Source: Strigamia acuminata
Lineage: Eukaryota > Arthropoda > Chilopoda > Geophilomorpha > Linotaeniidae
Direction: 5' to 3'
DNA length: 64,000 bases
NCBI GenBank assembly: GCA_949358305.1
Contig: OX442315.1
Span: 21,974,427-22,038,426 of the forward strand
The notes under the pieces are model-generated. The model searched no databases and was not told the DNA's origin. It was given only the letters and a program-made list of their open reading frames with translations. Positions 34,713 to 49,549 of this stretch are shown piece after piece; position 1 is the stretch's first letter; each line of letters starts with the position of its first letter. Both the position numbers and the translations under genes were made by a program.

Positions 34713-37700
34713 CTAAGTGCGTTTTTTTTTTTATTTAATCGTTTATTACACGCCGGATTAGTATGGCCAGACATTGTGGCATGTAACGGATTCGTGTTTG
34801 ACGTGAGAATCTGTTTTGGTAATTAGGCAATAGTAAATTCGGTAATCCCAAAGTGGCCTTTGTATTTGGAAGAACAAATAATAACACAAGTGGGTACTTT
34901 CCATTTGAGAAGCCATTTCATCATGGAATAGTTGATGAAGCAAAAAAATGGCAGAATGTTTCATTCATCAAAAGTTATAAGTACCGTAGAGCCAAAACTT
35001 CAACACCCCGTACAATCGGTACTGTACTTAATTTTGGTCACACATGGCTTTTGGTCTTTTCTTTGATATTTATGTCACGATTTAGCAACAAAGCCTTTTC
35101 ACATGAGATTTCCAAACGTTTATTGCGAGTTATGAGGCGTGACTTACTCAATCATGGTCTAAGTTCAACAGAGAGAGAAATTAGGAACTTGGTTGGCTGA
35201 TCCTGAGACAATTTACGCTTCCAAAATTATAACTTTTTAATCCCATAGTATTTTACTGTATTTGTCGCAATTTTAATGCTACCGGTACGGTACATTTTCA
35301 TCAGTTATTACATTAAGCCAGCCAGATTATTATACTTATTATAAATATATATATCTGTATTAAATCTTCAGAAAACTGTACTAATCTCCATTGTATTCTA
35401 AAGCTTTTAATGGCTATATCAGTATAATCACTTGTAACAGAATGAGTAAGTCAAATGAGCTTTAAAGGTTCTGTATTGCTGTTGATAATTATACATAATT
35501 ATACGTTAGGGGTGAAAATAGTGTTGTTGCGCTGTTTCAGTTGAATCGATCTTCCCATATGAATTTAATGCATGCTTGTTACTTCAAAGAATTATATGCA
35601 TCAATATCGGTACATAATTTAACGTTACTGCATTCTGTTAATCGTATGAATAATTTAGCTCTATATTTTGTTTTAATCATATAAATATTTTACATTTAGT
35701 TCGACCTTTGTTTTCAATTTTAATGCATCTTTTTTATCTACCGTACTGTGTGTTTAAACTTAGCCTACGTTTGTGCTCCTGTGATTTGCATACACGTCAC
35801 AGTTTATTGATATGACAAATAAAAAACATTTCAGAGCTTGTAGGCAGGCATAACGTTGCAACTTTATCAACAGGCATCTGAAGAAGAAGCCAGAAAAGTT
35901 GGTATTTTAGCAATTTCTTTTGGTTTGCCATATTGTCAGTGCAACGTGTGAACTTTTGTACAATTCTTTAATCTAATATACACACGTGCATTTTAAAATA
36001 AAAATTATTAACACTTCATAAATTAAGTTGACTCACTGCAATAATTTCAGTTTCGGATAATCCCAGCTTCAGTATGATATCATGCACTGTCAATTAATAC
36101 CGGCCGGACTACGAAAAGATAGAAAGCTTTTATTATTTTATGCATTTATTATTGTCAGCTTACTTAATAGAATTGATCCGAACATTTTTCAATCTGAGTT
36201 CTTAATTTGAAATTAAAAAAAAAAATTAATTAGATTAATATTAAACGTGATGAGTTTCTTTTAATTTGAAAGCTACATAGTCATATGTCATACCTCGAGC
36301 CATCCAAGGAGTGAATTGATTTCATGCTGCTGAAGCCATGCATGCAATATTCAACTGAAATGGTTGGTATAATTGAAATAAAATACAAATTTCTCATTAA
36401 AATTTACTGCTTACACAACTTACTTTAACATGTTAGTAACAGAAACTATCTCTCAGAGGCATGTGCTAAGTAAAAATATTAATTACATATCAATACCGGT
36501 ACCGGTTGAAACAAAATGACAGAAGATATACTACATACAATATACTGTATGACTGATTCTTGTTTTGAATCATTTGCGGCATAACGAGTTTCGTCTAACG
36601 ATATGGAGCGGAAATTAATAAATTTAATTATTAGTAGCGGTATTATAATTTTTTATTTTACATTTTTGATAATTCTTATAAAAAAACCTAACGTGACAAT
36701 TAATCATTTCATCAGGAGTATAATGCAATCATCAAATAAAATAAAATAGCTGAAACAAAATATAATTCATAATCATTTTCTTGAGAGTGAAGGACTTACT
36801 ATAAAATGTCCCTTTTGCCAAAGTGGTTAGCAGTTTGAAAAATCAGTTTTGCTCGTGGTTTCTTTTTCTGTAATATCTCCAGTTACAATACAAGGCTGAA
36901 AGCAAAAATCATGAAATACATAAGAACCATTTTTCAACATTTCGTATAAAATATTACTGAAGTTTACAATACTATCTTTCTAATATATAGACAAGTGTTC
37001 TATATCAACACCAGCATCATCATCGATATTAATAAAAGTAGAAGGAAGGGTTTTTGTCATCCCTCTCAGGCTTTTAATCTTGACAGCACATTGTGGTACC
37101 AAATCATAGGACTTGACTGACCGTTGTGCCAATATTGTGGAAATATCAAAACATCACGAAGAAGATGAAATCCTAACAGCAAGAAATATCCTCATTTTAC
37201 AAGGTACCTTAAAATGTGTTTAATTTCTGATAAAACAACAATAAAAGCTCACAAAATTGTTTATTATTTTAACGATGTGTTCTAAGATTAAAGCAGTTGA
37301 ATGAAACCAATTATCATCATTATTTTTTCCAAACTTATTAGCTGACATTCCGTTGCAACAGCTGCTAAATAAATAAATAGATAAATAAATAAATACGAAT
37401 AAATAACGGAATCTTACCAGTTACGATCCTCGATACTATTGATCTACATTCTACAGCTGATAGGTAATTTTCTATTAAGTGTTGTATAAGATCATAAGTT
37501 ACAAGTATACTACACAGCCATCTGAAAAAAAATCAATATTTTTTTCCTCCCTAAATATCGTCAAAAATTAAAGCAATGTTGTCAAAATACCCAAAGGTCT
37601 TCAGATCAATGTATTTATAATCCTTAGATGTCCATTTAAATGCTCATGTCACTTTTATTAACCCACTTCAACTTATTTATTTATGTTTTTACTGAAGATG

Positions 37701-39272
37701 TGTATCGCATGCGCCATTACAATTTTAGAAGTTAAACAATATATTTATCATGTCATTGTATGGTTGGCTTCCCAACCATGCACGTTGAATGTTGCCAAGG
37801 TAATTCCATGGCAACATTCTTCAAGAAAAGTAGTCAGTCGACTCATCAAATCTACAAGTAAAGTCGCCTTTATTTTGGCTCTCCACTTTTACATCCTCAG
37901 CCCTAATTAGGGCTGGAATACAGTCATGGTCAGTTTGGAAGTAGAGCCCAGTGGAATGCCATGGATTCTACAATACGATATTATAATTTAAAATTTACAT
38001 CTGAAAATTAAAAACTAAATATTTTTTAGTGATTCTATTCTAAATCAAAACTGTTAACACATTTCCATCCCGAATGTCGAATGTTGTATACGATTTTTAC
38101 TAATGCAATGTAGGAAAGCTTAGCGGCAAGAACAAAATCCTTTCAACTGAGTCAGAAACAAGAATCACTTAGTTTACAAATGTAATAAACTAATGAAATC
38201 TCTGGTGGGACAGGATAATAAATTTAAAACAAAAATTTATAAAATCACACAGAAACAACAAATTTTTGTTCAGCTACCCCTCGACTTCCTTACGCAACAA
38301 ACAATCAGCATGTTTAAAAAGTTCTTAGCAATTTTGACAACCCCAGTAGAACAGATGCTCGATTTAACATCACATCTATGTACAAATAGATACGATATTA
38401 AACATAGCATCTATCTAGATGTTGAATCGTTCATTGTGTTCTTGGGAATATTCCGACTAATTTGGCCAGACTGTGCTCTGCAACTTTGAGATTGCAAATT
38501 ATCCTTTCAATCTATTGGTTTCCAGGTTTAAAAAAAAATAACCTTGAACCTTCCTATCAATAAAAAGGGAAATTTTGCTTAATAACAATTTTTGCAAATT
38601 GTCACTCGTGTTTTTTCGTACAGATTATGTTCTAAAGAAACGGGCATGTCATATGTTTATCTAATTATCAATTTCCTAAAATTTCTCCAATTGCATCACT
38701 CCCAGTCTCTCTCGATTGAATAATCCAGCAAAGAGCTATCAAAACACCAGATTTGAGGCATAAAAGTGACATCAGAAATCATCTATCCAACTTTTATGAT
38801 AACTGTCATTAAAGTGGAAATACAACCTGTGCAGACACGACAAATATTTGAAATTTCCAGATACGAAGACGAATGAAATCGCGGTATAGATATTACGAAT
38901 TCCAAGGTTACATTCAATAAAACTTTATTTCCAAAAAAAATCGAACAAAAATAAAATTCTGCACGAGGAAACATTAATGTCCTACCGATAAGAATAAAAT
39001 AAACGAAAAAACAAAACAAAAAAACTTTCACCTTGTTCCTTCACGCCCACTTAACGATAACGATATTCGTTGCTGCCACTAGATGACAGTGCGAGCCAGG
39101 TCTTTTAAGTAGACGGCGCGAGCATCACCGCCGAAGAAAGAAACGTAAAGACCGCATAATTTTTCGTTCGAAAACCATTCTCAATTTCCATCTGAATGCA
39201 ATTAATAAATTTCTGAATGGGCATTTGCTGAGCAATTTAAATTAGGATTTTTTTGCTTACAATGAAACGTCA
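34713..39272. other. Gene-poor stretch
   Basis: 4.5 kb without a gene I can support. A 115-codon frame at 34853-35200 is open and partly hydrophobic, but it resembles nothing I know and lacks clear splice partners. The rest is AT-rich with short simple repeats (for example aaat near 37371-37400). The end of it should hold the B4GALT7 promoter. Confidence 0.45.
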
Positions 39273-40393
39273 ATGGCTTTGATATTACTCCGTCGGACTG
39301 GATTTTTTCAGTGTCTGATCATATGTCTCACCATTACAATTGCCATCACTTTTCTATTGGGACTCATTCCTTTATCGTCAATCATCGATTCGTGCGACTG
39401 CAAGCCAAATGAAAACAAAGTAAGTCTGTGTTTCATAATTTCTATTATTATTAGATTTTTTTTTTGTTTCTTGCAGATGACTAGAAAATACGTCCACGTA
39501 AACAATGCGAAAAAACGTTTGTGTGTCATTGTTCCGTTCCGTGATCGTTTCGAAGAACTACTGCAGTTTGCGCCGCATCTACACAAGTTTTTGAACGATC
39601 AAAACATTCCTCATTTAATTTACATCATCAATCAAGTAGACAGATTTCGGTAAAACGCCGCACGTCAAAAGTTCAGCTCTTTTTTATCATCTAATTATTC
39701 TTTATTAAATCCAGATTCAATCGAGCATCTTTAATAAACGTCGGTTTCCTGGAAAGCCGTAGCAATTGCGATTATATTGCCATGCACGACGTCGATTTAC
39801 TTCCAATTAATCCCCAGCTCAGTTACAGTTACCCTGAACACGGTCCATTTCATATCGCATCACCTGATTTACATCCTATTTATCACTACAAAAATTTCGT
39901 TGGAGGAATTCTGTTAATCAACAACAAACACTTCGAATCGGTGCGTATGTAGTACAATACAAATATTCACATTTGATGGATTTTTATGAAATGTTTTAAA
40001 AAATTATTTCAGTTAAATGGAATGTCAAATAAATATTGGGGCTGGGGTATGGAAGACGACGAGTTTTACGCGAGGATTCGGAAAAAGTCACTCAACTTAA
40101 CTCGACCGGTGGGAATAACAACGGGTCCCCGGGATACCTTTCAACACATCCATGACCGCCAGAAACGTAAACGAGACCAAGGAAAGGCGTATAATCAACG
40201 TGAGGAGAACCGAAGACTCGATATGTCGTCTGGAATATCATCCGTAGTATATAAATTAGCTAATCGATACGATGTTATAATCGATGATACACCTGTACAA
40301 GTATTGAATGTACTTCTGAGTTGTAATAGAACTATGACTCCGTGGTGCGAACTTGTCAATCCTCAACAAATTGCCAAAAAGAAAAATTTATGA
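39273..40393 (+). CDS. B4GALT7: Xylosylprotein beta-1,4-galactosyltransferase 7
   Basis: Golgi enzyme that adds the first galactose to xylose in the proteoglycan linker tetrasaccharide. Four exons, 39273-39419, 39477-39649, 39715-39940 and 40013-40393, give 308 residues. A short cytoplasmic start and a membrane anchor ([20 protein letters not shown]) mark it as type II. The catalytic domain has [20 protein letters not shown], the metal-binding DVD motif in [29 protein letters not shown], and [14 protein letters not shown] (acceptor-site loop). Length and motif order match the family, and no key residue is missing. Polyadenylation signals (aataaa) occur near 40738. Confidence 0.95.
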
Positions 40394-41195
40394 TGTTTTT
40401 GACACTAATTTATGTATTGAATTTGATCTTATTTCATGTACGATGCCCAATTTATTTAATCCATCTAATCTAATCATTCTCTAGTCAATTCCGATGTTAA
40501 TGAATAACAAATGCAAATGCGTGATTAACATGACTAGATGTTTTCCCCGTGCTTTTACACGAGAATGGACTTAAAGAAATTGTCTTTTGGTTCGCATTAA
40601 GTTCTATCTTGTTGCATTACCGACATTTCTGTAATTGATTAATATGTATGTAATATTTCTAGATTTACCATGGACTTTATAAAGTCAAATTTTCATTTAT
40701 TTTGTTTACTATTTATTAATGCTATTTATTTTTAAAAAATAAAGAGAAAGTAAAGCTGTGCAATTTCATTTAGGTTGTTTTATTCTTTCAACTTGTGAGC
40801 AATTTATTTTTCAGACTTTTATCTTGTATACCGTTTTTCCAACTACAAAACTAAAATAAAACTGAAAAACCCGTATGTATCAAAACTAGCCATCAAACAG
40901 CAGATACCCAAAAAAAGAAGAAAAAAAATATCCACATAGCTTACATTCATCATAACATATCTTATTAAACGGTAATTTTATACAAATTTTCTCTTTATAG
41001 TCACGGCATGCAAGTAATTTAATATGCCATCCTGTCTAAATTGCAAATAATGTTTGATCATTGCCACTATTTTCTTATAAAGAAAATAAAATCAACAAAA
41101 ATGCATTTAAAAAGATGTATAGAAAGTCCCAAGTGAGATTTAAAAGAGAGGAAATTGGTAATTTCCACATCATTCACAAATGTTGAACACCTCCT
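40394..41195. other. Convergent intergenic region
   Basis: It contains the 3' UTRs of B4GALT7 (plus) and the FAM193 homologue (minus). AT-rich; no other signal seen. Confidence 0.45.
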
Positions 41196-44100
41196 TCAAC
41201 TGCAACTCAGGACAGATTTCTTTTTGATGACAATATCTTTCAGATTCACGTGAACCTTCTCTTTGTTTGCCAGGGGAATGGAGTTCCAACAGAAACTGCA
41301 AAACAAACAATTGTACAAATTAAACACTTAATCAACTCTTTTCTTGCATCAAAATACCGTTTGAAAGCTTCCAATTCCCTTTCCGACTCGTCTAATTCCC
41401 CATTGTCTAAATCAATGTCTCTGGGGACAAAAACTTCATCTAAAAAGCAAAACAAAAAAATATTTCAACTATTTTATTTTATTTTTTTTAAATAAATTAA
41501 ATTTCCCACCAATAGATTTTAAATCATCACCAGTGCCTTTCTTCTTCTTATTCTTTTTAGTACGGCCCGCTAGTTGTGTGTTGGGGGTGACATTTTTATT
41601 GCTCGGTTGAGCACTCGATTCACTCGTCGATTGGCCGATTCCGCTCGCCTCGATTATTTTGCCACGAGCATTGCAAAGACCGTTCAAATTTTTCGATTTC
41701 ACATCTACAGATAGATTTTAAAATTAAGATAATTACCCAAACCATCATCAATAACAACGAGATAAATTTTTAAACCTTTAGGTAAGTTGTCAACGGGGTT
41801 GTTATAGTTCTCCAATTTAACGCTTTCGTCTTTCTTATTTTTCAATTTCCCCTGTTTTGTGGTCAGTGCCGATTCCGTCCCATTGGTAAGCACATCGATC
41901 GTTTTATCCTTCGATTTTTGCACGCTAACTAACGGCGACGCTGCTGGAAATACAAATACAATTAGATTTTTGTTTTCCAGTTTTACATTTTCAAATTTGT
42001 TTTCAACACAAACCTTTTTTATTACTGAATGGAGACGGTGAAGAGATGGAAATGACAGTAACTGAGGAATCATTTGCTCGTGGTTGGCTCGTCATTTGCA
42101 GCATATTCGCATTCGATGCACTGGGCTTTTTTGTTTGCACCAGAGTAGCAGTTGACGTGATTTTTACTTGTGGTCCAGTCGACGGAACGGTTTTATTTTT
42201 CTTTTTCTTATTCGTGTTTGCAAGTTTGCCCGCCGGTTGAGCTGGAACCGTGAGCGAAGGTACGCTGAGAGGACTCGCTTCGATGACTCTTACAGAAACT
42301 GTCTTTGCCGATTGAGTTTCACCGCTACCTTTCTTATTTTCCGTCGAAGTTCCAGATTTAATGGAAATTATATCGACTTCCGGCATCTTATAGCTACTTT
42401 TCGCATCTTTTGTTGTGATGCAAGAAATGGATACACCAGAAGGCAGTTGACATGGTAACGTGAGTTTAGTTTGCGACTGTATCTGATCACTTTTTCCAAC
42501 TTTTGTTATGATGAAAGCGGGCTGCGGTTTAATCTCTTGCATCTTATTCGCCACAGGAGCAACAATGACCGAAGAGCTCTTCATGTTCAGTTGGTTCTTT
42601 TCAATTTCATTCCCTTTGCCCTTCTTTTTCTTGGTCATTTTAGCCGTTAGTTTATGTCCCTCCTTTGTTTCCTTGTTTACACCAGCGACTTCTTTCGGTT
42701 TCTTCGAGTCCGGTATTGGCGTCGATGTTGGCGTTGGTGTTGGAATGGGCACTATTTCTAATCCCGCTTGACCAGCAGCAGCAACGAGAGACTGTAAGCT
42801 CACGCTCCACTTAGAGGGCGAAGTGGTGTTGGCTGGTGGCTTCGCTGCTTTTACGTCGGTCTTCTGCGTGCTAGACGGTTGTGAATGATTATTAGACGAA
42901 TCCCCCGCCTTTACGGCTTCGATTACTTTTTTCAAGATGCTATCTTTGGTTCCTTTCCCGGCCATGTCGCCTTTTCGCATCTCTTCCATAATACTTTCGA
43001 GTGAAATGACTCTCGGAGAGGTGTTGTCGACCGGAGTCGACACTGTTGGCGTTGGCTTGATTATGTTGGGTTCTTCCTCTTTGTTTATTATTTTTTCAAC
43101 AGCTTCGGCTTTTGGTTTATCCTGCTGTTTCTTGGCTTTCTCTTCGGCTTTCCGCTGTTTCTGCCGCGCTCTTTTCGCCGCTTTACTGCTCAATTCACCC
43201 TTTCCATTGTTGGCTGTTCCCGCAGTGCCATTGATGAAACTGACCAACAAGTCAACGTCTTGAGTAGGTAAAGATTCTTTTGTAGTTTCTGGTTGAGAGG
43301 TGCACACTGCGACAGCTGCTGGAGCAATTTGCGGTGCAATTGGGGCAGTATTTACATTATTTTTACATTTCGATTTTCTCTTGGTTAATCGCAAGCGAAG
43401 TCTTTCTCTCATTTCTATGTAGTTCTTACTAACAGGCGCAACTGTAGGCTATTTAAAACAAAATTAAATTAAATTAAATTAAATTAAATCAAATCAAATT
43501 ATTATTTACCGTTCCATGTCCAAAGACTTCACAGTAGCAACAGTCGCAATGTTTATTGTCTTTCTGATTAGAAGCAGAAGTTGAAGAACTCTGTTCAGAG
43601 CACGAATCGTCCACACTGTCATCTGGACCAATATCGCAATCTGGATCGGAACATTGACTATTCGTTAGAAGTCCATTCACAGAGTTCATATTTTTTGAAT
43701 CCAAACCACCTAGAGACAAAAATCACAGGTTAAAATAACGACAATTGAAAATACCAAGGTTGGATTACCATTGCAAGTTGACTGCTGTTGCTGTGTTACT
43801 TTGCCTAGTCCGGGAGCTGTCGAATTCGTAGCATTCGATGTCAAATCGCAATTCCGTAACGAACTAGTCCCAGTGGCAGCCGCAGTGGGCACGTCATTAC
43901 ACGATGTAGGAGTGATATTTTCCGTGCTGTGCGCAACTTTCCCATTGGAAACTACTTCTGATTGTGCATTGAGATTTTGTTGGCCCGACGACGAGCTGAC
44001 GTGCGGTCTTTTGCTGCAGAGATTATCTGAGAATCCCGTTGGTAAAGCGTTGCTCGCGGAAATACAGTTGGTACCCTGAGCCGACGCTTTATCCAATTTA

Positions 44101-47100
44101 GTGCCGCTGGCCGAAGAGTTGCAAGGCAACGCAAACAGTTCCTTGAGGTTCAGCTGGCTGTTTGCGACAGACGTAAAATTCATGTCACTCGCCTGCTGCT
44201 TAACGGCGGAATTATTTGCTTCGTTAGTCGTGTCCGAAGAATTCAGATTTCTTCTGTTATGTGATTCGGGATATTTGTGAACACCGTTGTGGTAAACCTT
44301 GCTACTCTCGTAAATGTTGCTGTCACAATCGCCGTAAGTTCGATACAAATGCTCCTGAATGGCCGACGCGGCACAGTTTGGATGCTGTTGAGTGTGATTT
44401 GTACCGAGTTCGAGGGAATTCAGGAGAGTTAATGCACTGCTTGTTATCGTTCGATGTTTTCCGAGAGGAAGTGCATGTTGTGAGCCATGTAAATTGTATA
44501 AATGGGGATGAATAAGCGGCTTAAGCGGAACAGTAGGCCGAAGCAAATGCGAATTGGCACTACTTATTTCACCGTGAATGTGGGGGTACAGATGTAAAGA
44601 CAACTGTTGCGGATTGATTGTGGAGGATGCCACGTTGGTCGAATGTTGCTGACATTCGCAAGTTCTGTCCAGAACAGAATCTTGCATGATCGTGGCATTT
44701 TGCGTCAGCGTGCTGGTGGGAGGTGGAGCTGTACAAACGTGGCATTCGCAACTTTGTGTAGCCGATTCGCTCGAAGATCCAACGGTTTCTGAAGACGAAC
44801 TCGACATCGTGCCTACTATTTGACCGGCGATATCATCTTTGCTGTATAAATCTGGTGCACCAGCCGCCAAAGCGTCTATCAGAGCAGAAGTAAGTTTAAC
44901 GGACCGTAATCCTCTGTCTTCGTCTTCATCCTCTTCGCCGTCATCGTCGTCTTCATCTTCGTCATCGTCTTCGTCTTCATCTTCGTCTTCGTCTTCCTCG
45001 TCGTCGTCATCGTTGTCATCGTCCTCGTTTTCGTCCTCGTTTTCAACTTCATAATCGTCGTCTTCATTTTCCATTGTTTCCCATCGAACATTGAGTTCTT
45101 CCATTCCAACTAAGTTTAAGTCTTTATGATGATCTACAACTTCTCTCAACAGATATTCTGCTTGTGTCTGCAAGTGATGCTGATGATAACACGAGTGGCC
45201 TTGTGAACAGTTATGACCCAAAGAATTTGAACACCTAAAATACAAAAATATAATAAAAATGTATTAATCCATTTATTTATTTATTTATTTAATTATCTAA
45301 GCAGGAATGTATTCAAACCCCGTGTTTTCCAACACTTTCCCCGCGTTGGCCATTGCATTTGCCAAGGATGAATGAAGAAATTGTGCAGCCGTTTCACTTG
45401 ACAATGGAGGAGGTGCTGTTGCCACTAGCAACTCGTCTGGAATTGGAGTTTCTGGAGGAGTAATAAGACCGCACGTAAACATATGAGAAATGCTGCATTC
45501 ATCACAAGGGCACTGATTTTTGTTGCAATTCGGGCAATGGCAGTCATCCATTATGGATTTATTGCCAGACAGCATCTGTTGCACTGTATCATTGAATGAA
45601 GCGCTGCACTCGCTACAAAATAAAATTCCACAATTTTAATCTTTGCAAATTAGAATATTAAAGCTCCGTGTTCAATTTTTACTCTGTAATTGGCATTTTG
45701 TCTTTCTGCAGTTGTTGCTCCAACAGTTTCCGCTGCATTTTGAATAATTCCCAATCATCTTGCAATAGCTTTTGCTTTGCTTTAAGGGCAAGCTGCTCGG
45801 CATTGTATTCTTGAATGAAATGTTCAGCTTCTCGTTGCCAAACAGTTGAAATAGCATTCATTTCATCATTAAACTTCAGATAGCGCTCGTACAAAGACAC
45901 GGCATCTGTTTTTGATGAACATCCCTCTTGCGATGTGGCCGTCCTAAATAAAAATTTTTAAAAAAAATAATGTAAATAAAAATCACATTTAAATGAGTCT
46001 TTTTTGTTCTCAAACCTTAAATGCGAAATAAAACTCGGAAGGCTTTTTTGAATCAATGGATCCATATGAACAATGCTTTGAAATAAGTGTCGATTTACTA
46101 ACTCCCATGTTAAATTGAACTTCTTCAAAGTTTCAGATTCCTGTATGCGTTACAAATACACCATTAAAAAATATTCTATTGATTATTTTTTCTTTCAAAT
46201 TGAATATCCTCACCAGTTGTTTTAAAAGTGGGGCGACTTGAGCACATGCTGTGCACAGTTTTAAATAATCATTCAGTAAGGCTTGCACAAACTGAGTCGC
46301 AGCTTCTAAGTTCAGCTGTTTATTCACAGTGCTGGTCAACGCAACCGGCAACAGTTGCAACAGATGCATCTTTGAGTTAATCATTGCTTCGTGCACTTGA
46401 GTTTCCAGACGTTGGAAAAGTTGTTGAGGATCCAACACACACAATCTAACAAAAAATATGAGTGTCATTAATTAAATTATAAAATCAATAATAACTAATT
46501 GTTACCTATCCACAAGTTCCTGAATTTTTTCCATCGATAACGACTCGGCAACTTGAGCACAAATTTCTGTATTTGCACTTCCGATTCCGACATTACGATA
46601 AATTTGCCAAATACCGTAATGCAACTCGATCCAATCTGTTTGCAACTGGTTATTTTCCTGTTCTTCCAGACTTTTTTTTTTATAATAAATAAATAAATAT
46701 TAAAAAAAAATATAACGATTTTAATATCGACGTAACATTATACCGTTTACGTGCACATGTCTCGCAAGATCCTATAGCAGAGTCTGCACAGTGAGACCCT
46801 TGAACTGGACAAGACGTTACATCATGTGGAGAAGAATGTAAAAACAAATTATCAGGAGCCTAAACAAAAAAAAATTTATAAAAACAAAAAGATAAATAAA
46901 TAAATAGTAACTCAAACAAGACGCACCAAAATTGGATAATCTGAGCAGTCATTTTGTGAGTCTTCTTCGACACTGTGGCGACATTCAGCACAAACCCAAA
47001 GTGGAAGTTGTGCAAGACTGGCAGTATCACAAAGAAGTTTATTGGTTTCTTCGCACCCATCACCTAAATTATGAAAAAAATTAGTCGATCGTATTTGTTT

Positions 47101-48133
47101 TCCGTAAGTACATTTCACCTTTTTCGAGATTTGGTTCTGGTGAAGGAGGATTCGATCGTTTGCGATGACAAAGAAGACATTGTTCAACTCCCAAAAATGG
47201 ATTATGACCTCTCGGTATCACCGTTTTGGGAAGATCGTCAGAACTAATCAAATTGTCAATTTCCGCCAAACCCTAATAAAAGAAAATTACCAATTAAAAC
47301 ATATTTTAACAAAAAAAAAAAATATATATAGACACAAATAATTGAGCGAGTTATTAATTTTAAAAATGGCGGTGTATCCCTTACTGAAATAAAAGAATAG
47401 GTCAAAAGGATGCGAATTTCATATTCAAGGTCAATGACCAAGCAAAGAATGCCTTTATAAATTGATTTTAGGTTTCAAAATTGCATAATCGTGCAATACA
47501 GTACTCATAAATTCCTCCGAAAAAAAAATTTGTAAAATGAATATTATCCCATCTAATTCATAATGCCGGTTGTTCTGACGTGAAAGCAAATAAATATAAC
47601 ATAAAAATGAAGATCCGTTGTGCTTATGGCATAAATTCCTACGTTGTACTTCTCTTTTTATAAAACAATTTCTATTCAGTGTTAGATAAATTAATGATGT
47701 TTTTATATTATTCTAGTACAATTAGATTATTATAATTTTTATAATTTATATAAAACTAATTAATAACCAAAAATTGTTACACGTAAAATCTTGAATTGCA
47801 TCGAATGTAATGCAATATTGACATAAACATACCTCATTTATTATTGAATTACACTTTTTTTTGTACTGTACAGTATATGTAGTGTTATTATAGCAATTTC
47901 TAATGATGCTATGCAATTCGTGACCGTGTAAATGCTCTATCTAGATGCTATGCCGTACTCGTATTTTGTTTCAAATCGTTTAGTGTTTTGATTTATTGCA
48001 TTTTATTTACCTGATCACGGAAAATATTATCTTGGGAAAAGGCAAACTCGTTACTACTGTTGTTTGTAACACCACAGGATGCCTTCTTATTTTTACGTCT
48101 TTTCACTGCTTTTTTCGATTCAGATGCACTCAT
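41196..48133 (-). CDS. FAM193 homologue
   Basis: Large protein of the FAM193A/B family, molecular role poorly known. The first exon (48011-48133) starts MSASESKKAVKRRKNKKASC, like vertebrate FAM193A. The next exon (47119-47272) has AEIDNLISSDDL and VEQCLLCHRKR, and then LPLWVCAECRHSVEE. A helical middle follows with LYERYLKFNDEMNAISTVWQ, a cysteine-rich segment (CHCPNCNKNQCPCDEC), a long exon with an acidic Asp/Glu tract (about 44930-45060), and the signature HCDCCYCEVFGHGT joined to MRERLRLRLTKRK and KAAKRARQKQRK. The C terminus reads VFVPRDIDLDNGELDESERE, then EAFKRFCWNSIPLANKEKVH. The junction between the exon ending near 45297 and the next at about 45239 lacks a clear GT donor, so the model there is uncertain. 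Confidence 0.88.
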
Positions 48134-49549
48134 TTTTATGTCTCCCAACCAGTACTACGTAACCAATTGATCAGAAGATACAAATATATCCGTTTAACAA
48201 CTAGAGATTCAAACGCAAGAGGAAAAAGTCGTTCACTTTATCCAGAATGTTAGCATGGGGTCGTCCGCCACGCTCAATATGGCGCCAGTTTACCCACAAT
48301 TCAGACGACGAGTTTTTAATTTTTCTAATGATCAATAGATGGCAGTGTAAAATTGAACAAAATAAAAGCAAAAACAAGGCTATTTCTTGTATTTACAATT
48401 ATTTTATTTATTTTCAAACAACCATAGACAATACAGGATTATGTCGTGCTCATTTGCAGCCTTAAGTTACCATTTTCAATCTTTATTCATGAGTGATTTT
48501 AAATTCAAAGTAATGTAAATAATGCGCATTAATCAGTCAATTAACACTATTGAGGCACTAGGGTGTGCAAACTTAAGAACCGCAGCAAAATTGACTATCC
48601 AAATCAAAACTTATTCCACTTGACGAAATGATAAAATGATAAATGATAAAACTCGAAGAATTCGTAATTAAATGTTAAATTCTGAAATGCAATACTAAAA
48701 TAAATGATAATACTAAATTGCTTTGTGTTTATTTTTATTCTTATTGTAATTCACTTCAATGTGCCCGATTCTGTTGTGTATTAACTCGAAATAAATAAAT
48801 AAATTCTAAAATGCGTTTTGGTTTGAACACAAACTATTTTAATAAAAAATAAAACATGTCGATAACTGCATATTTCTACATTGTAATAACGAAAAAAAAA
48901 TTTAGTACATTTGTTTCATGTGCAATCAAAGGCATTAGCACTACAAAACAAAGGAGTGGTCCCTAAAAACAACTCAAAGAACACTGCACAGCAGTTAATA
49001 TTACCTCCACTAAGTTTACCGGGAGCACAATAGCTTGAGCTACAAAAAATTGTTAGTAGAAAAACACTTTGGCCCATTTAGTTGGAGGAATAAATTTTGA
49101 AAAAAATTCTAAAAAAAAATAAGTTGATATCAGATATTACAATCCAAACTTGAAATAACGAAAAAGAAAATGATAACAAATCAATTCGTTATAACGAGTT
49201 TTCGTTATAATAATTTTTTTAAATCTGTTTTATAAAACAATTTTCTTCTTCAATTTATCTGGATTTTGGAACAAAAAATAAGGCAAATTTTTAAATTAAA
49301 TCACTGGAACCAAGTCCTCGATGGAACAAAGGTGGCCAGAAATCGTTATGAGTTTAGACTAAAACTTGGTTTCTTACAAGAATTATTCGGCTCTATTTAG
49401 CAACAATGCAAGTGTGTTCATGAAGTAAAAAAATGCAAAAAGTTAAACCTAAGATCAAATTTTGTCTCCAGCAGGTTTAAATCTAAAACCAAATTATAGG
49501 AAAAAGAATGATTAGGTGTTATGAACGCTCAAGTAATACCGTTATAAAA
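48134..49549. other. Intergenic between FAM193 and UBLCP1
   Basis: The left part should be the FAM193 promoter and the right part the UBLCP1 3' UTR. AT-rich; no gene seen on either strand. Confidence 0.4.

Noticed and set aside
34853-35200. 115-codon frame right of the MITE
   Set aside because: Not recognisable, no matching exons before or after, and codon use not distinct from the surroundings. Left uncalled, though a decayed gene is possible.
44839-45054. Plus-strand polyserine frame
   Set aside because: It is the antisense shadow of the Asp/Glu codons of the FAM193 acidic tract.
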